NCBI GenBank assembly: GCA_026415295.1
Contig: JAOAHJ010000004.1
Location: 1-64,000, forward strand
Direction: 5' to 3'
Source of the DNA: Spirochaetota bacterium
Lineage (GTDB): Bacteria; Spirochaetota; JAAYUW01; JAOAHJ01
Length of the DNA: 64,000 nt
Positions 8,205-17,012 of the stretch are shown here, piece after piece (position 1 is the stretch's first letter; each line of letters begins with the position of its first letter). The position numbers and the translations under genes are program-made. Below the pieces are notes generated by a model. That model was not told the DNA's origin, did not search any database, and was given only the letters and a program-made list of their open reading frames with translations.

Positions 8205-9758
8205 TTACTCAATTTCTTCTGTAATTTGTATTGGTACTATTTCTTTAATTATTTTATCAAGTAATCCAATAGTTTTTGAAAAATTAATTATCTCTCCAAT
8301 AAAATTATCATCAAAAGATGAAGTAAGATTTTTTATTCTTAAATTTTTTTTCTGTTTATAATCATTAATTATTTCTAACAAAATTTTATTTATATAAAAA
8401 TAATTATTAAATATTTCTTTTATTAATGCCAAACACTTATTATTTATTTCTAATATTTCTTGGTTGGCCAAATTTATAATTGTTTTATTTTTGTTATAAA
8501 CTTCAGGTTTTTTTAATATTTGGTTGTATGTTTTTTCTAATATTGAGGCTTCCTCTTCAAATTTGTTAATCTTATTTATACTATCATTTAAGTTATGAAT
8601 TGATTGATTGATTCCAGTGTTAAGATTATCATCTAAAAATATTGCTTTATAAATTATATTAAGTAGAATATTTTTATATTTACCTTCGTAAAATACTATT
8701 GTAAATGTTTTTATTATAGAATAAGGCTTTACAAATTCTAAATTTTTTAATCCAGTAGATAAAAAAATATTTGAATAGGTTTCATTATAAAAATTTGAAG
8801 TTATTATATCAACTTTATTAAATAGAGCTTTAATAGATTTATCTATATCTTTTAATTTATTGTCTTTTTCAATTTTTTCTATGTGTTCTTTAACTTTTTT
8901 TATTTTTTCATCTATTATAAATTTAGATAATCTTTCTTCAAGATTAACAATTTTAGATTTATATTCAATGGATTTATACATAAATTGTAAATATTTTTCA
9001 AACTTCATTGGATTAAATCTTACTTTTAATACTTCAAAAATATTCTTTATTTTTTTTCTATAATAATTATTTGAAAATTTTTCTCCTTTAAGAGCATAGT
9101 ATCTAGATAAATATTTTTGCATAAAAATATCAAAATTTTCATCAGGATTAAAATTAATATTTAAGAAATTTAAATCTGCTAGTAGTTCTTTAAACTTTTC
9201 AGAAACTTTTATATCAGAAAAATTAGGGCTATATTTAGGATCTACATTTGAAATTAATTTAGCATCAAAAAGAGAAAGGATGCTAATGAAGTTGAACTCT
9301 ACAATATCATAGAAAGATTTAAATTCATTTATTAATTTATCTACTTGATTTATAATAATATTTGTTATTTTTTCATTAATAATTTTGAATAATTTATCAT
9401 AATATAATTTTGTTTTTTCAAGCCCATATTTTTCAAGTACTTTATTAACACTCTCTATCTCTAAAAGATTATAGTAGGTTAAGGTATCTTTATCTAGTAA
9501 GTCTTTTAAAAAGTTTTTAACAACAACTTCTTTTGCTGATTTATTTGAGAAAAGGTGTTCAAGTGGTTCTCTAAAATATGAAAGCTCATTTTTTAAGAAA
9601 TATAAATCTTTAGCAAATGTTTTAAAAATTATTTCTTTTTTAGTATTATAATATTTAGGGGAATCTTTTAAAATTTCTTTCCCTATTCTTTTCAAAATTA
9701 TTTCAGATGATGGTTGGGTTTTAAAAAGAGATTTAAAAAATTCAGAAAAAAAACTCAT
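8205..9758 (-). CDS. Large helical cytoplasmic protein of unknown function
   Basis: A 517-residue protein without signal peptide or membrane helix, rich in Lys, Glu, Ile and Asn and predicted largely alpha-helical. A probable coiled coil covers about residues 270-320 (including EERLSKFIIDEKIKKVKEHI). The N-terminus MSFFSEFFKSLFKTQPS could form an amphipathic helix. I recall spirochaete proteins of this size and style (a family catalogued as DUF5312), but I cannot confirm membership from memory. An 80-residue membrane protein gene lies 71 bases upstream on the same strand and may be co-transcribed. It converges with the helicase gene. Function unknown. Confidence 0.7.
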   Translation of the reverse strand: MSFFSEFFKSLFKTQPSSEIILKRIGKEILKDSPKYYNTKKEIIFKTFAKDLYFLKNELSYFREPLEHLFSNKSAKEVVVKNFLKDLLDKDTLTYYNLLEIESVNKVLEKYGLEKTKLYYDKLFKIINEKITNIIINQVDKLINEFKSFYDIVEFNFISILSLFDAKLISNVDPKYSPNFSDIKVSEKFKELLADLNFLNINFNPDENFDIFMQKYLSRYYALKGEKFSNNYYRKKIKNIFEVLKVRFNPMKFEKYLQFMYKSIEYKSKIVNLEERLSKFIIDEKIKKVKEHIEKIEKDNKLKDIDKSIKALFNKVDIITSNFYNETYSNIFLSTGLKNLEFVKPYSIIKTFTIVFYEGKYKNILLNIIYKAIFLDDNLNTGINQSIHNLNDSINKINKFEEEASILEKTYNQILKKPEVYNKNKTIINLANQEILEINNKCLALIKEIFNNYFYINKILLEIINDYKQKKNLRIKNLTSSFDDNFIGEIINFSKTIGLLDKIIKEIVPIQITEEIE

Positions 9759-9829
9759 TAACGATTTTCTCTTTGTATATAATAATTATATATTAATTAA
9801 AAAATAAATTTAATTCCTGTATATTATTT

Positions 9830-10072
9830 TTATTTTGAAGTTTTCTTTTTATTTTTTGAATATTTTAAGTATTCTTTTCCTTTTGATAATTTATTGAAAC
9901 CAATAATAGCAAAAAAGATAGATAAACCAAACATAAGAAAGATATAGCCAAGAGTAAAGTTACTAATAAGATATAAAGCATAGAATCCAAGAAAAGATAC
10001 TAATGATAGAATAATTAATAAAATTCCTAATATTATTTTTAAATAACCATTTTTAAACAATAATATATCCAT
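9830..10072 (-). CDS. Small two-helix membrane protein
   Basis: Hypothetical 80-residue protein with two strong hydrophobic helices (about residues 10-32 and 38-60) and a very basic C-terminal tail (KLSKGKEYLKYSKNKKKTSK). A good ribosome binding site (GGAG, five bases before the ATG) supports it as real. It precedes the 517-residue unknown gene on the same strand. The positively charged tail is expected to stay in the cytoplasm. No family recognised. Confidence 0.65.
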   Translation of the reverse strand: MDILLFKNGYLKIILGILLIILSLVSFLGFYALYLISNFTLGYIFLMFGLSIFFAIIGFNKLSKGKEYLKYSKNKKKTSK

Positions 10073-10153
10073 ATTTTCTCCAATTTCTTAATATTTTAGA
10101 TAAATTTAATTTAATTTTAATTAAAATCAATAATTTATTTTTTAATATTAATA

Positions 10154-10181
10154 TTGACAAAAAAAAATTTATCTGTAAAAA
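10154..10181 (+). promoter_or_regulatory. Probable promoter of opp operon
   Basis: Perfect TTGACA at 10154-10159. With a 16-base spacer the -10 would be TAAAAA (10176-10181), preceded by TG. The -10 is weak, so only the -35 is convincing. Predicted start near 10188 gives a leader of about 55 bases ending in the AAGGAG site of the first gene. Confidence 0.45.
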
Positions 10182-10244
10182 AAATTTATAAAGAATCGTA
10201 ACTTTTTATTATCCTTAAAATATTTTTATAAGGAGTAATTTTTT

Positions 10245-11588
10245 ATGAAAATAAAATTTTTATTTTTTATTGGTATTATAGTTTTTTTATTTTCTTTTTT
10301 TCTTATAGGTTATTCATTTAATAGATTTTATGAGAGTTACTCATATAAAACATCAACATATTTTTATACTGAATTCCCCATAATATCTAATTTTTTAAAA
10401 GGAAATGTTAAAGAATATAATTCAAGAATTGACCAAATTTTCTTTTTTATACTGTTAATAGCTTCTATTTATTTTTTTATTTATAGCTTTAAATTAATTG
10501 GAGAAAATTTAATATTTAAGAGTGGAAAAACATTAGGGGGAACTATTAAATATTTTCTTATGAGCACATTACTTAAAGGAGTAACAAAGTATCCCTTATT
10601 TACATTTATTGTCAGAAGATTTTTATCTATGATACCAATAATGCTTGTTGTTGTTTTTATAACTATTGGTTTAATGGAACTTGCTCCAGGGGATATTTTA
10701 ACTCAATTTAGATTTAATCCAGAAATTAAAGAAGATGTAATAAAGAAATTAGCTTCTCAGTATGGACTTGATAAGCCATTTATTAGAAAATTTTTAGATT
10801 GGATTAAAAGTGTTATAACAAAAGGCGATTTTGGAGAATCTTTAAGTTATAAGAGACCAGTTTATGAATTACTTGCAGATAATTTACCACATACTATATT
10901 TCTAAATTTCTTATCAATATTTTTTATCTATGCTTTAGCTATACCTCTTGGTGTAACGGCAGCTTTGAATCAATTTAAATGGAAAGATAGAACTATATCT
11001 TTTATAACCTTTATTTTTTTATCAACACCAGTATATTTTTTCGCGATAATGTTGCTTTATTTAGTTTATTGGATTAAAAATGGTTTAGGATGGAAAGATT
11101 TTCCTATACCAATTGGAAGTGGTACTCCGTATAACTGGATGGATCTAAGTATTTTCGAAAAAATGAAAAATTATTTTTTTAGAATGATTTTACCAGTTCT
11201 TGCAACTTCAATGGGAGGAATAGCATCATTTATTAGATTTATGAGAGGTCAAATGCTTGAAGAACTTAACAAGTTATATATTACAACTGCAAGATCTAAA
11301 GGATTGAAAAGAAGTCTAATTGTTTATAAACATGCTTTAAGAAATGCTGTTAACCCATTTGTAACTAATTTTGGTGGTATATTTGCATCTCTTCTATCAG
11401 GATCATTATTAACTGAAATTATCTTTAATTTCCCAGGAATAGGTTATATATTGTATCAAGCTTTACAAGCAGAGGATTTATTCCTTGTAATGGGAAACTT
11501 TATTTTGTCAGCATTTTTAACTTTATTAGGCATTCTTATATCAGATATTCTATTAACTGTTGTAGATCCAAGAATAAGAATTAGTTAA
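10245..11588 (+). CDS. oppB: Oligopeptide/dipeptide ABC transporter permease, OppB type
   Basis: Inner-membrane permease of a peptide- or oligosaccharide-type ABC importer. The canonical OppB/DppB start (FIVRRFLSMIPIMLVVVFIT) only appears at about residue 120. Before it lies an unusual N-terminal region with two extra membrane helices (about 5-25 and 68-88) flanking an extracytoplasmic loop. Diagnostic OppB features follow: ELAPGD, the QYGLDKPF segment with KGDFGES, and the EAA loop around TTARSKGLKRSLIVYKHALRNA at about 347-367. At 447 residues it is about 100 longer than usual OppB. AAGGAG precedes the ATG. It is first of four tightly spaced genes (OppB, C, D, F). No substrate-binding protein sits in the operon; the candidate is at 41522-43375. 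Confidence 0.92.
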   Translation: MKIKFLFFIGIIVFLFSFFLIGYSFNRFYESYSYKTSTYFYTEFPIISNFLKGNVKEYNSRIDQIFFFILLIASIYFFIYSFKLIGENLIFKSGKTLGGTIKYFLMSTLLKGVTKYPLFTFIVRRFLSMIPIMLVVVFITIGLMELAPGDILTQFRFNPEIKEDVIKKLASQYGLDKPFIRKFLDWIKSVITKGDFGESLSYKRPVYELLADNLPHTIFLNFLSIFFIYALAIPLGVTAALNQFKWKDRTISFITFIFLSTPVYFFAIMLLYLVYWIKNGLGWKDFPIPIGSGTPYNWMDLSIFEKMKNYFFRMILPVLATSMGGIASFIRFMRGQMLEELNKLYITTARSKGLKRSLIVYKHALRNAVNPFVTNFGGIFASLLSGSLLTEIIFNFPGIGYILYQALQAEDLFLVMGNFILSAFLTLLGILISDILLTVVDPRIRIS

Positions 11589-11624
11589 TATCTAAATCTT
11601 CTATTAAATTAAAGGAGAAAGAAT

Positions 11625-12872
11625 ATGTTAGATTTTGATCTAAATGTAGTAAAAGAAAGAAAAGAAAAATTATATGGAAAAATAAAAAAGGAAACTGATA
11701 AACATTTAAGAAAAATAGTAAATTATCAAAAAAAGGAAAGAAAAGAAACTTCATTTACTCTTTTCATAAGAAAATTTAAAAAACATAAACTTGCTGTAAT
11801 ATTTTTTTGGATTTTAATGTTCTTCTATTTTTGTATGTTTTTATCTGGATTTATAGCTCCTTATTCTGCACAATATAAATTTAAAAGGAATTCTTATAAT
11901 ATACCAACAAGGATTCACTTTTTTGATGAAAGAGGAAAGTTTATTGGGCCATATGTTTTTAAATATAAAATGATTAACCCTATATTCAAATCCTATTCAA
12001 GAGAAGTTGAAGATGTAGTATTTTATAAAAACAAACAAATAAATATATATGTTAAATACAAAATTAGTTTTTTTGTTAAAGCAGAACCATATAAACTATT
12101 CTGGTTTATACCTACAGATATTCATTTGTTTGGTGTTAAAGGAAGTTACGATAGTAAAACAGGTGAGCATCAATATCCTATTTTTCTATTTGGGGCAGAT
12201 GGTTTAGGTAGGGATATTTTTTCAAGAATATTGCATGGAAGTTGGGTTTCATTAACAGTTGGTTTTCTTGGAACTTTTATTAGTTTAATAATAGCTCTTA
12301 TTTTAGGTGGAATAGCAGGTTATTTAGGAGGTAAAATAGACTGGTTGATAATGAGATTTTGTGAAATATTATTATTATTCCCTGGTTTTTACTTTTTATT
12401 ATTTTTAAGATCATTAATTCCAGTTTCCATCCCTCCAGCTCAATCATATATATTAATAGTTACTATTCTTGCAATAATTAGTTTTGGAGGATTAACAAGA
12501 ATTGTTAGAGGATTTTTTTTATCATTCAAAAATGAAGATTATGTTTTAGCAGCTCAAGCTCAAGGAATATCACAATCAAGAATTATATTTAAACATATTG
12601 TTCCTCAACTTTCTTCATACTTAATAGTTAGTGTTTCAATGTCAATACCAGGTTATATTTTAGGTGAAACTGGTTTGTCATTTTTAGGACTTGGAATAAC
12701 AGAACCATCTGTATCGTGGGGTTTGCTTTTATCTGAATCAAATAATGTAAGTAATGTTTTTTATTATCCATGGATTTTGATTCCTTCGATTTTTATAATA
12801 TTAACTACAATGTCATTTAATATGATCGGTGATGGTTTGAGAGATGCTTTAGATCCAAGAACAAAAATTTAA
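11625..12872 (+). CDS. oppC: Oligopeptide/dipeptide ABC transporter permease, OppC type
   Basis: Second permease of the importer. A charged 50-residue N-terminus is followed by the OppC-type segment FIRKFKKHKLAVIFFW and membrane helix 1. A large extracytoplasmic insertion (about residues 85-185, including RIHFFDERGKFIGPYVFKYK and FWFIPTDIHLFGVKG) precedes the GADGLGRDIFSRILHGSW motif near 188. The EAA loop AAQAQGISQSRIIFKHIVPQ lies near 311. I recall this periplasmic insertion from a known subgroup of OppC/DppC proteins, so it is not a new fusion. AGGAG ribosome binding site. The gene starts 36 bases after oppB and is followed by the two ATPase genes. Confidence 0.92.
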   Translation: MLDFDLNVVKERKEKLYGKIKKETDKHLRKIVNYQKKERKETSFTLFIRKFKKHKLAVIFFWILMFFYFCMFLSGFIAPYSAQYKFKRNSYNIPTRIHFFDERGKFIGPYVFKYKMINPIFKSYSREVEDVVFYKNKQINIYVKYKISFFVKAEPYKLFWFIPTDIHLFGVKGSYDSKTGEHQYPIFLFGADGLGRDIFSRILHGSWVSLTVGFLGTFISLIIALILGGIAGYLGGKIDWLIMRFCEILLLFPGFYFLLFLRSLIPVSIPPAQSYILIVTILAIISFGGLTRIVRGFFLSFKNEDYVLAAQAQGISQSRIIFKHIVPQLSSYLIVSVSMSIPGYILGETGLSFLGLGITEPSVSWGLLLSESNNVSNVFYYPWILIPSIFIILTTMSFNMIGDGLRDALDPRTKI

Positions 12873-12935
12873 TTTATAATTTTCTTATAAGTTATTATAT
12901 AATTGATAAATTATAATAAATTAAAGGATATAAAT

Positions 12936-13910
12936 ATGCAGCAAAAAAATAAAGTAATAGAAGTAAAAAATTTGAAAACATACTATTATTTATTTGATCA
13001 TGTAGCTAAAGCTGTTGATGATGTTTCTTTTGAAATATATGAGGGAGAGACTTTAGGGGTTGTTGGAGAATCTGGTTGTGGGAAATCGCAAACTGCTTTC
13101 TCAATTATGAGATTAATTGATAAACCAGGTTATATTATAAATGGTTCAATTTATTATAAAGGGGTAGATTTGCTTGGTCTAACTGAAGATGAAATGTTGA
13201 CAATCAGAGGTAAAGAGATTTCAATGATATTTCAGGAACCAATGAATTCTTTAAATCCTCTATATACTGTTGGTGATCAAATAAGAGAAATGATATTAAA
13301 CCATTTGAATATGACAGTTGAAGAAGCTGAAGAAAGATCTATAAAATACTTAGAACTTGTTGGAATTCCAAATCCTGAAAAGAGATTCAATGATTATCCC
13401 CATCAACTTTCAGGAGGTATGAGACAAAGAGTTATGATTGCGATGGCTCTTGCTTGTGAGCCCTCATTGTTAATTGCAGATGAGCCTACAACAGCTTTGG
13501 ATGTTACTATTCAAGCACAAATATTAAAACTTATTGATGAATTAAAATCTAAGGTTAATTCTGCAATTATGTTTATAACTCATGATTTAGGTGTTATAGC
13601 CAACTTTGCTGATAGAGTTCAAGTAATGTATGCAGGAAAAATTGTAGAATCTGGAGCAAAAAGAGAGATATTTAAAAATCCACTTCATCCATATTCAAAA
13701 GGTTTACTTAATTCTATACCACCTATTGGTTTTACAAAAGAGAAGGGTAAACTTTATCAAATAGAAGGAAATGTTCCTTCACCTAAAAACTTTCCTGAAG
13801 GATGTAGGTTTAATACAAGATGTCCTTATGTAAAAGATATATGTAAAGAAAAAAATCCAGATTTAAAAGAAGTTGCACCTGCTCATTATGTAGCTTGTTG
13901 GCTATTCTAA
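12936..13910 (+). CDS. oppD: Oligopeptide ABC transporter ATPase, OppD type
   Basis: ATP-binding subunit. Walker A GESGCGKSQT at about residues 47-56, Q-loop FQEPMNSLNPL near 99, signature LSGGMRQR near 160, Walker B LLIADEPT near 180 and the H-loop THDLGVIA near 214 are all intact. The C-terminal oligopeptide-transporter extension contains CRFNTRCPYVKDICKEKNP, whose cysteines bind an iron-sulfur cluster in relatives. The ATG at 12936 is chosen over an upstream in-frame TTG because an AAAGGA site lies at proper distance and family alignment begins here (KVIEVKNLKTYY). It pairs with the following OppF-type ATPase. Confidence 0.93.
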   Translation: MQQKNKVIEVKNLKTYYYLFDHVAKAVDDVSFEIYEGETLGVVGESGCGKSQTAFSIMRLIDKPGYIINGSIYYKGVDLLGLTEDEMLTIRGKEISMIFQEPMNSLNPLYTVGDQIREMILNHLNMTVEEAEERSIKYLELVGIPNPEKRFNDYPHQLSGGMRQRVMIAMALACEPSLLIADEPTTALDVTIQAQILKLIDELKSKVNSAIMFITHDLGVIANFADRVQVMYAGKIVESGAKREIFKNPLHPYSKGLLNSIPPIGFTKEKGKLYQIEGNVPSPKNFPEGCRFNTRCPYVKDICKEKNPDLKEVAPAHYVACWLF

Positions 13911-13938
13911 ATCATTTAAATTCATAGGAGGTTTATTT

Positions 13939-15087
13939 ATGAAAATGTTACAAGTATATAATTTAGTTAAGCATTTCCCATTAAAAGCAGGTGGATTTAG
14001 TTTTTCTCAGTTTCAAGTTCATGCAATAAATAATATTAGTTTTTATATAAATGAAGGAGAAACTTTAGGTGTAGTTGGAGAATCGGGTTGTGGTAAAACT
14101 ACAGCAGGGAGACTTGTTCTTAGAATGTACGAACCTACCTCAGGAGCATGTTATATTGATACAGAAGAAAATATTGTTAAAAAATGTGAAGAGTTGAGAC
14201 AAATTTATCAAAATAAAAAAGATGAAATAAACAAAATGAAAGCTATGGGTTATAAAATAACCAAAGAGCAACTTAATGATTTTGATAAAATTAAAAAAGA
14301 ATATGTAAATCTAGCTGATAAATATGATATTTTCCACATGAAACATGATTTATTGAAAAAGAAAAGAAAAGAGATGCAAATTGTTTTTCAAGATCCTTAC
14401 TCTTCTCTCAATCCTAGAATGTATGTAAAAGATATTATTGCTGAAGGAATAGTAGAACATACAGGTATTCCATGGTCTGAAGCTTATAAGGAGGTGTATA
14501 AGCTTTTAGATATAGTAGGTCTTCCATCTCTTTCAGCAAATAAGTATCCACATGAATTTTCTGGTGGTCAAAGACAGAGAATTTCTATTGCAAGAGCTTT
14601 AGCAGTTAATCCAAGGTTTATTGTTTGTGATGAAGCCACATCTGCATTAGATGTTTCTATACAAGCACAAATTTTAAATCTTTTAATTGATTTACAAAAA
14701 GAATTCAAGTTAACTTATATGTTTATTTCTCATAATTTAACAGTAGTACAATATATGAGTGATAGAATTGCAGTAATGTATCTTGGGAAAATTGTAGAAC
14801 TTGCATCATCAGATCAACTATATAATAATACAAAGCACCCTTATTCTGTGGCTCTTTTATCAGCTATTCCTGTAGCAGATCCAGATTATAAATTTGAAGT
14901 TATTCCTATAGAAGGTGATGTTCCATCTCCTATTTTTTTACCAAAAGGATGTTATTTTAGATCTAGATGTAGATATGCTATTGAAAAATGCGCTATAGAA
15001 GAACCACAACTAGAAGATATAGGCAATGGTCACTTAGTAGCTTGTTTTAATCCAATTAAAAATAAAAACGAGATAAAAACAAAATAA
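13939..15087 (+). CDS. oppF: Oligopeptide ABC transporter ATPase, OppF type with insertion
   Basis: Second ATPase of the importer. Walker A GESGCGKT at residues 47-54, Q-loop VFQDPYSSLNPRM from 149, signature FSGGQRQR, Walker B FIVCDEAT, H-loop ISHNLTVV and the C-terminal Cys pair region GCYFRSRCRYAIEKC are present. Unusual: a highly charged insertion of roughly 50-60 residues (about 78-135) separates Walker A from the Q-loop, where ordinary OppF has only a short strand-loop. The insertion looks helical, possibly a coiled-coil hairpin (EELRQIYQNKKDEINKMKAM and DKIKKEYVNLADKYD). A GGAGG site precedes the ATG, 28 bases after oppD. At 382 residues it is longer than the usual 310-330. Confidence 0.93.
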   Translation: MKMLQVYNLVKHFPLKAGGFSFSQFQVHAINNISFYINEGETLGVVGESGCGKTTAGRLVLRMYEPTSGACYIDTEENIVKKCEELRQIYQNKKDEINKMKAMGYKITKEQLNDFDKIKKEYVNLADKYDIFHMKHDLLKKKRKEMQIVFQDPYSSLNPRMYVKDIIAEGIVEHTGIPWSEAYKEVYKLLDIVGLPSLSANKYPHEFSGGQRQRISIARALAVNPRFIVCDEATSALDVSIQAQILNLLIDLQKEFKLTYMFISHNLTVVQYMSDRIAVMYLGKIVELASSDQLYNNTKHPYSVALLSAIPVADPDYKFEVIPIEGDVPSPIFLPKGCYFRSRCRYAIEKCAIEEPQLEDIGNGHLVACFNPIKNKNEIKTK

Positions 15088-15148
15088 TAAATAATTTAAA
15101 ATAATTTTTTTAATATATAGCATTTAATTTTTTTGAGTAAAAGTAATT

Positions 15149-16003
15149 ATGGTTGAAAATAATAACTATAAAGGAGGTTTAGTTTATAGTGAAAAAATAT
15201 CTAAAACTAAATCTCCTTTTTTAGCACTTTGGAAAACTATATTTTTTGATTCTAAACAGAGAATTTTATTATCAAGATTATTTTTAAGGTCTTTTTTAGC
15301 AGGAAAAGATATTCCAAAAATATTTTTTTATAAAAATATTTCAAAAATTAAAAATTTAACATATATGGTTCTTAAATCCTGGGGAGAAGACATAATAAAA
15401 ATTTTAAAATGCCAAATATATATAAATGGTTTAGATAAAATTGATAAGGAAAGGAATTATCTCTTTATTTCAAACCATTTATCTCCTGTAGATATTCCAT
15501 TAATCTATTCTACTATTCCTGTTTTAGCAGGATTTGTTTCAAATTATGAACTTTCTTATTTACCTGTTTTTAATTTTTGGATGAAAAAATCTAATGCAGT
15601 ATTTATTAAATTTGGAGATGAAAAGTCACTAGTAGATTCATTAAAAAAGTTAATAGATAATTTAAAAAATGGTTATAACCAAATATTATTCCCAGAAGGT
15701 AGAATGAGTCCAGATGGGTCAGTTCAAAACTTTAATAGAGGAGGCATCTTCTCTGCTTTAATTACAGGAATTCCTATAGTCCCAATGTTTATAAAAGGGA
15801 CTAGGGAATGTTTGAAACCTGGTGAATTTAATTTTAATCTTTCAGTTCCTCTTTATATAGAATATTTTGATCCTATTGAAACTAATAATATAAGTAGAAA
15901 TGATAAAAAAAATTTTGTGAACTACCTTTACAATTTATATAAAAAGTTTGAAGAAGAGTTTGAAAATAGAAAAGATAATTTAAAATTGTATAATTTAGAA
16001 TAA
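15149..16003 (+). CDS. PlsC-like 1-acylglycerol-3-phosphate acyltransferase
   Basis: Predicted membrane-associated lysophospholipid acyltransferase that makes phosphatidic acid or a related lipid. The catalytic motif H-x4-D appears as NHLSPVDIP at about residues 109-117. The glycerol-phosphate binding motif FPEGRMSPDG is at about 179-188, and IPIVPMFIKGT at about 209-219 matches the fourth family block. An N-terminal extension of about 80 residues, including FLRSFLAGKDIPK, lies ahead of the usual start and resembles none I can name. It has no good Shine-Dalgarno sequence and starts about 60 bases after oppF, so read-through from the opp operon is possible. The PHP gene follows by 27 bases. 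Confidence 0.85.
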   Translation: MVENNNYKGGLVYSEKISKTKSPFLALWKTIFFDSKQRILLSRLFLRSFLAGKDIPKIFFYKNISKIKNLTYMVLKSWGEDIIKILKCQIYINGLDKIDKERNYLFISNHLSPVDIPLIYSTIPVLAGFVSNYELSYLPVFNFWMKKSNAVFIKFGDEKSLVDSLKKLIDNLKNGYNQILFPEGRMSPDGSVQNFNRGGIFSALITGIPIVPMFIKGTRECLKPGEFNFNLSVPLYIEYFDPIETNNISRNDKKNFVNYLYNLYKKFEEEFENRKDNLKLYNLE

Positions 16004-16030
16004 TTATTTATAAATTATTAAGGGAATAAA

Positions 16031-16954
16031 TTGTTTATTGGTAATTTAATAAAAAAAAATATAAAAAATTATTTTAATTCATCAGTTGATCTTCATTTGC
16101 ATTCAAATCTTTCAGATGGCACATATTCGGTAAAAGAAATTTATTTCAATGCTAAAAAGCTTAAAATGAAAATTATTTCAATAAATGACCATGATAATAT
16201 AATTCCAGAAAATGAATATAACGAATTTTTAAAAGATTCTTCTCTTAAATTAATTAATGGTATTGAAACTTCATCTTTTTTGTATTACAAAGAAAAGAAA
16301 TTTTCTGTTCATGTTTTAGGATATAAAGTAAAGGATTATAATAAAGTGTTAAAATTAGTTGAGGAATTAAAAAAATTTAGAAGAGAGAGAAATTTAAAGA
16401 TTTTGAATAAAATGAAAGATTTTTTTTATAAAAATAATATATTATTTGATTTTGAAAGTTTTGAAAGAAATTCTGATTTTAATAAAATTTCTAGATTGCA
16501 TTATGCAAAAATCTTATTTGATTTAAAAATTGAGAAATCAGTAAAAAAAGCTTTTAAAAAATATTTAACAAGAGATGGGGTACTATATTGTGAAAAGAAA
16601 AATTTTGATTTTTTAGAACTTATAAATTATTTAAAAGATTGCTTTGCAAAAGTTTTCCTTGCACATCCTTTTATTTCATTTCCGAAAGAGCTTATATCTA
16701 ATAAAAAGCAACTTATGAAATATTTTGATAATATTATTTTAAATGGGATTGATGGAATAGAAGTATTTTATCCAGAATTTAAAAGTAATGAAGAAAAAAT
16801 TTTATATAATTATTGCTTAAAAAATAACATTCCTATCTCTTGTGGTTCAGATTTTCATGGATTAAATAAACCATATATAAAAATTGGAGAAATATCTAAA
16901 AATTTGACAACTGAAATAGAAGAAAGAATTATAAATTATTTTATTAATATATAA
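16031..16954 (+). CDS. PHP-domain phosphoesterase (TTG start)
   Basis: Metal-dependent PHP-family protein, probably a 5'-3' exonuclease-like or 3',5'-nucleotide phosphatase such as TrpH/YciV. Metal-ligand motifs in order: VDLHLHSNLSDGTYS at about residues 19-33, INDHDN near 57, NGIETSS near 76 and the C-terminal CGSDFHG near 275. An FLAHPF motif near 212 supplies another ligand. The gene starts with TTG, supported by an AAGGG site seven bases upstream and absence of a nearby ATG in frame. It follows the acyltransferase closely and precedes the Mrp ATPase gene, suggesting one transcript. The substrate is not determinable from sequence. Confidence 0.87.
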   Translation: MFIGNLIKKNIKNYFNSSVDLHLHSNLSDGTYSVKEIYFNAKKLKMKIISINDHDNIIPENEYNEFLKDSSLKLINGIETSSFLYYKEKKFSVHVLGYKVKDYNKVLKLVEELKKFRRERNLKILNKMKDFFYKNNILFDFESFERNSDFNKISRLHYAKILFDLKIEKSVKKAFKKYLTRDGVLYCEKKNFDFLELINYLKDCFAKVFLAHPFISFPKELISNKKQLMKYFDNIILNGIDGIEVFYPEFKSNEEKILYNYCLKNNIPISCGSDFHGLNKPYIKIGEISKNLTTEIEERIINYFINI

Positions 16955-17012
16955 TAGTATTATTATTTAAAATGATAATTAAATTTTCTATATTAAAATA
17001 AGGATATTTATT

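Noticed and set aside
10073-10244. Riboswitch or T-box leader ahead of opp, oppA, cbiB or nqrB
   Set aside because: Leader regions are short or nearly pure A+T without the GC-rich conserved helices such elements need. No cobalamin-riboswitch-like B12 box was seen near the cob genes.
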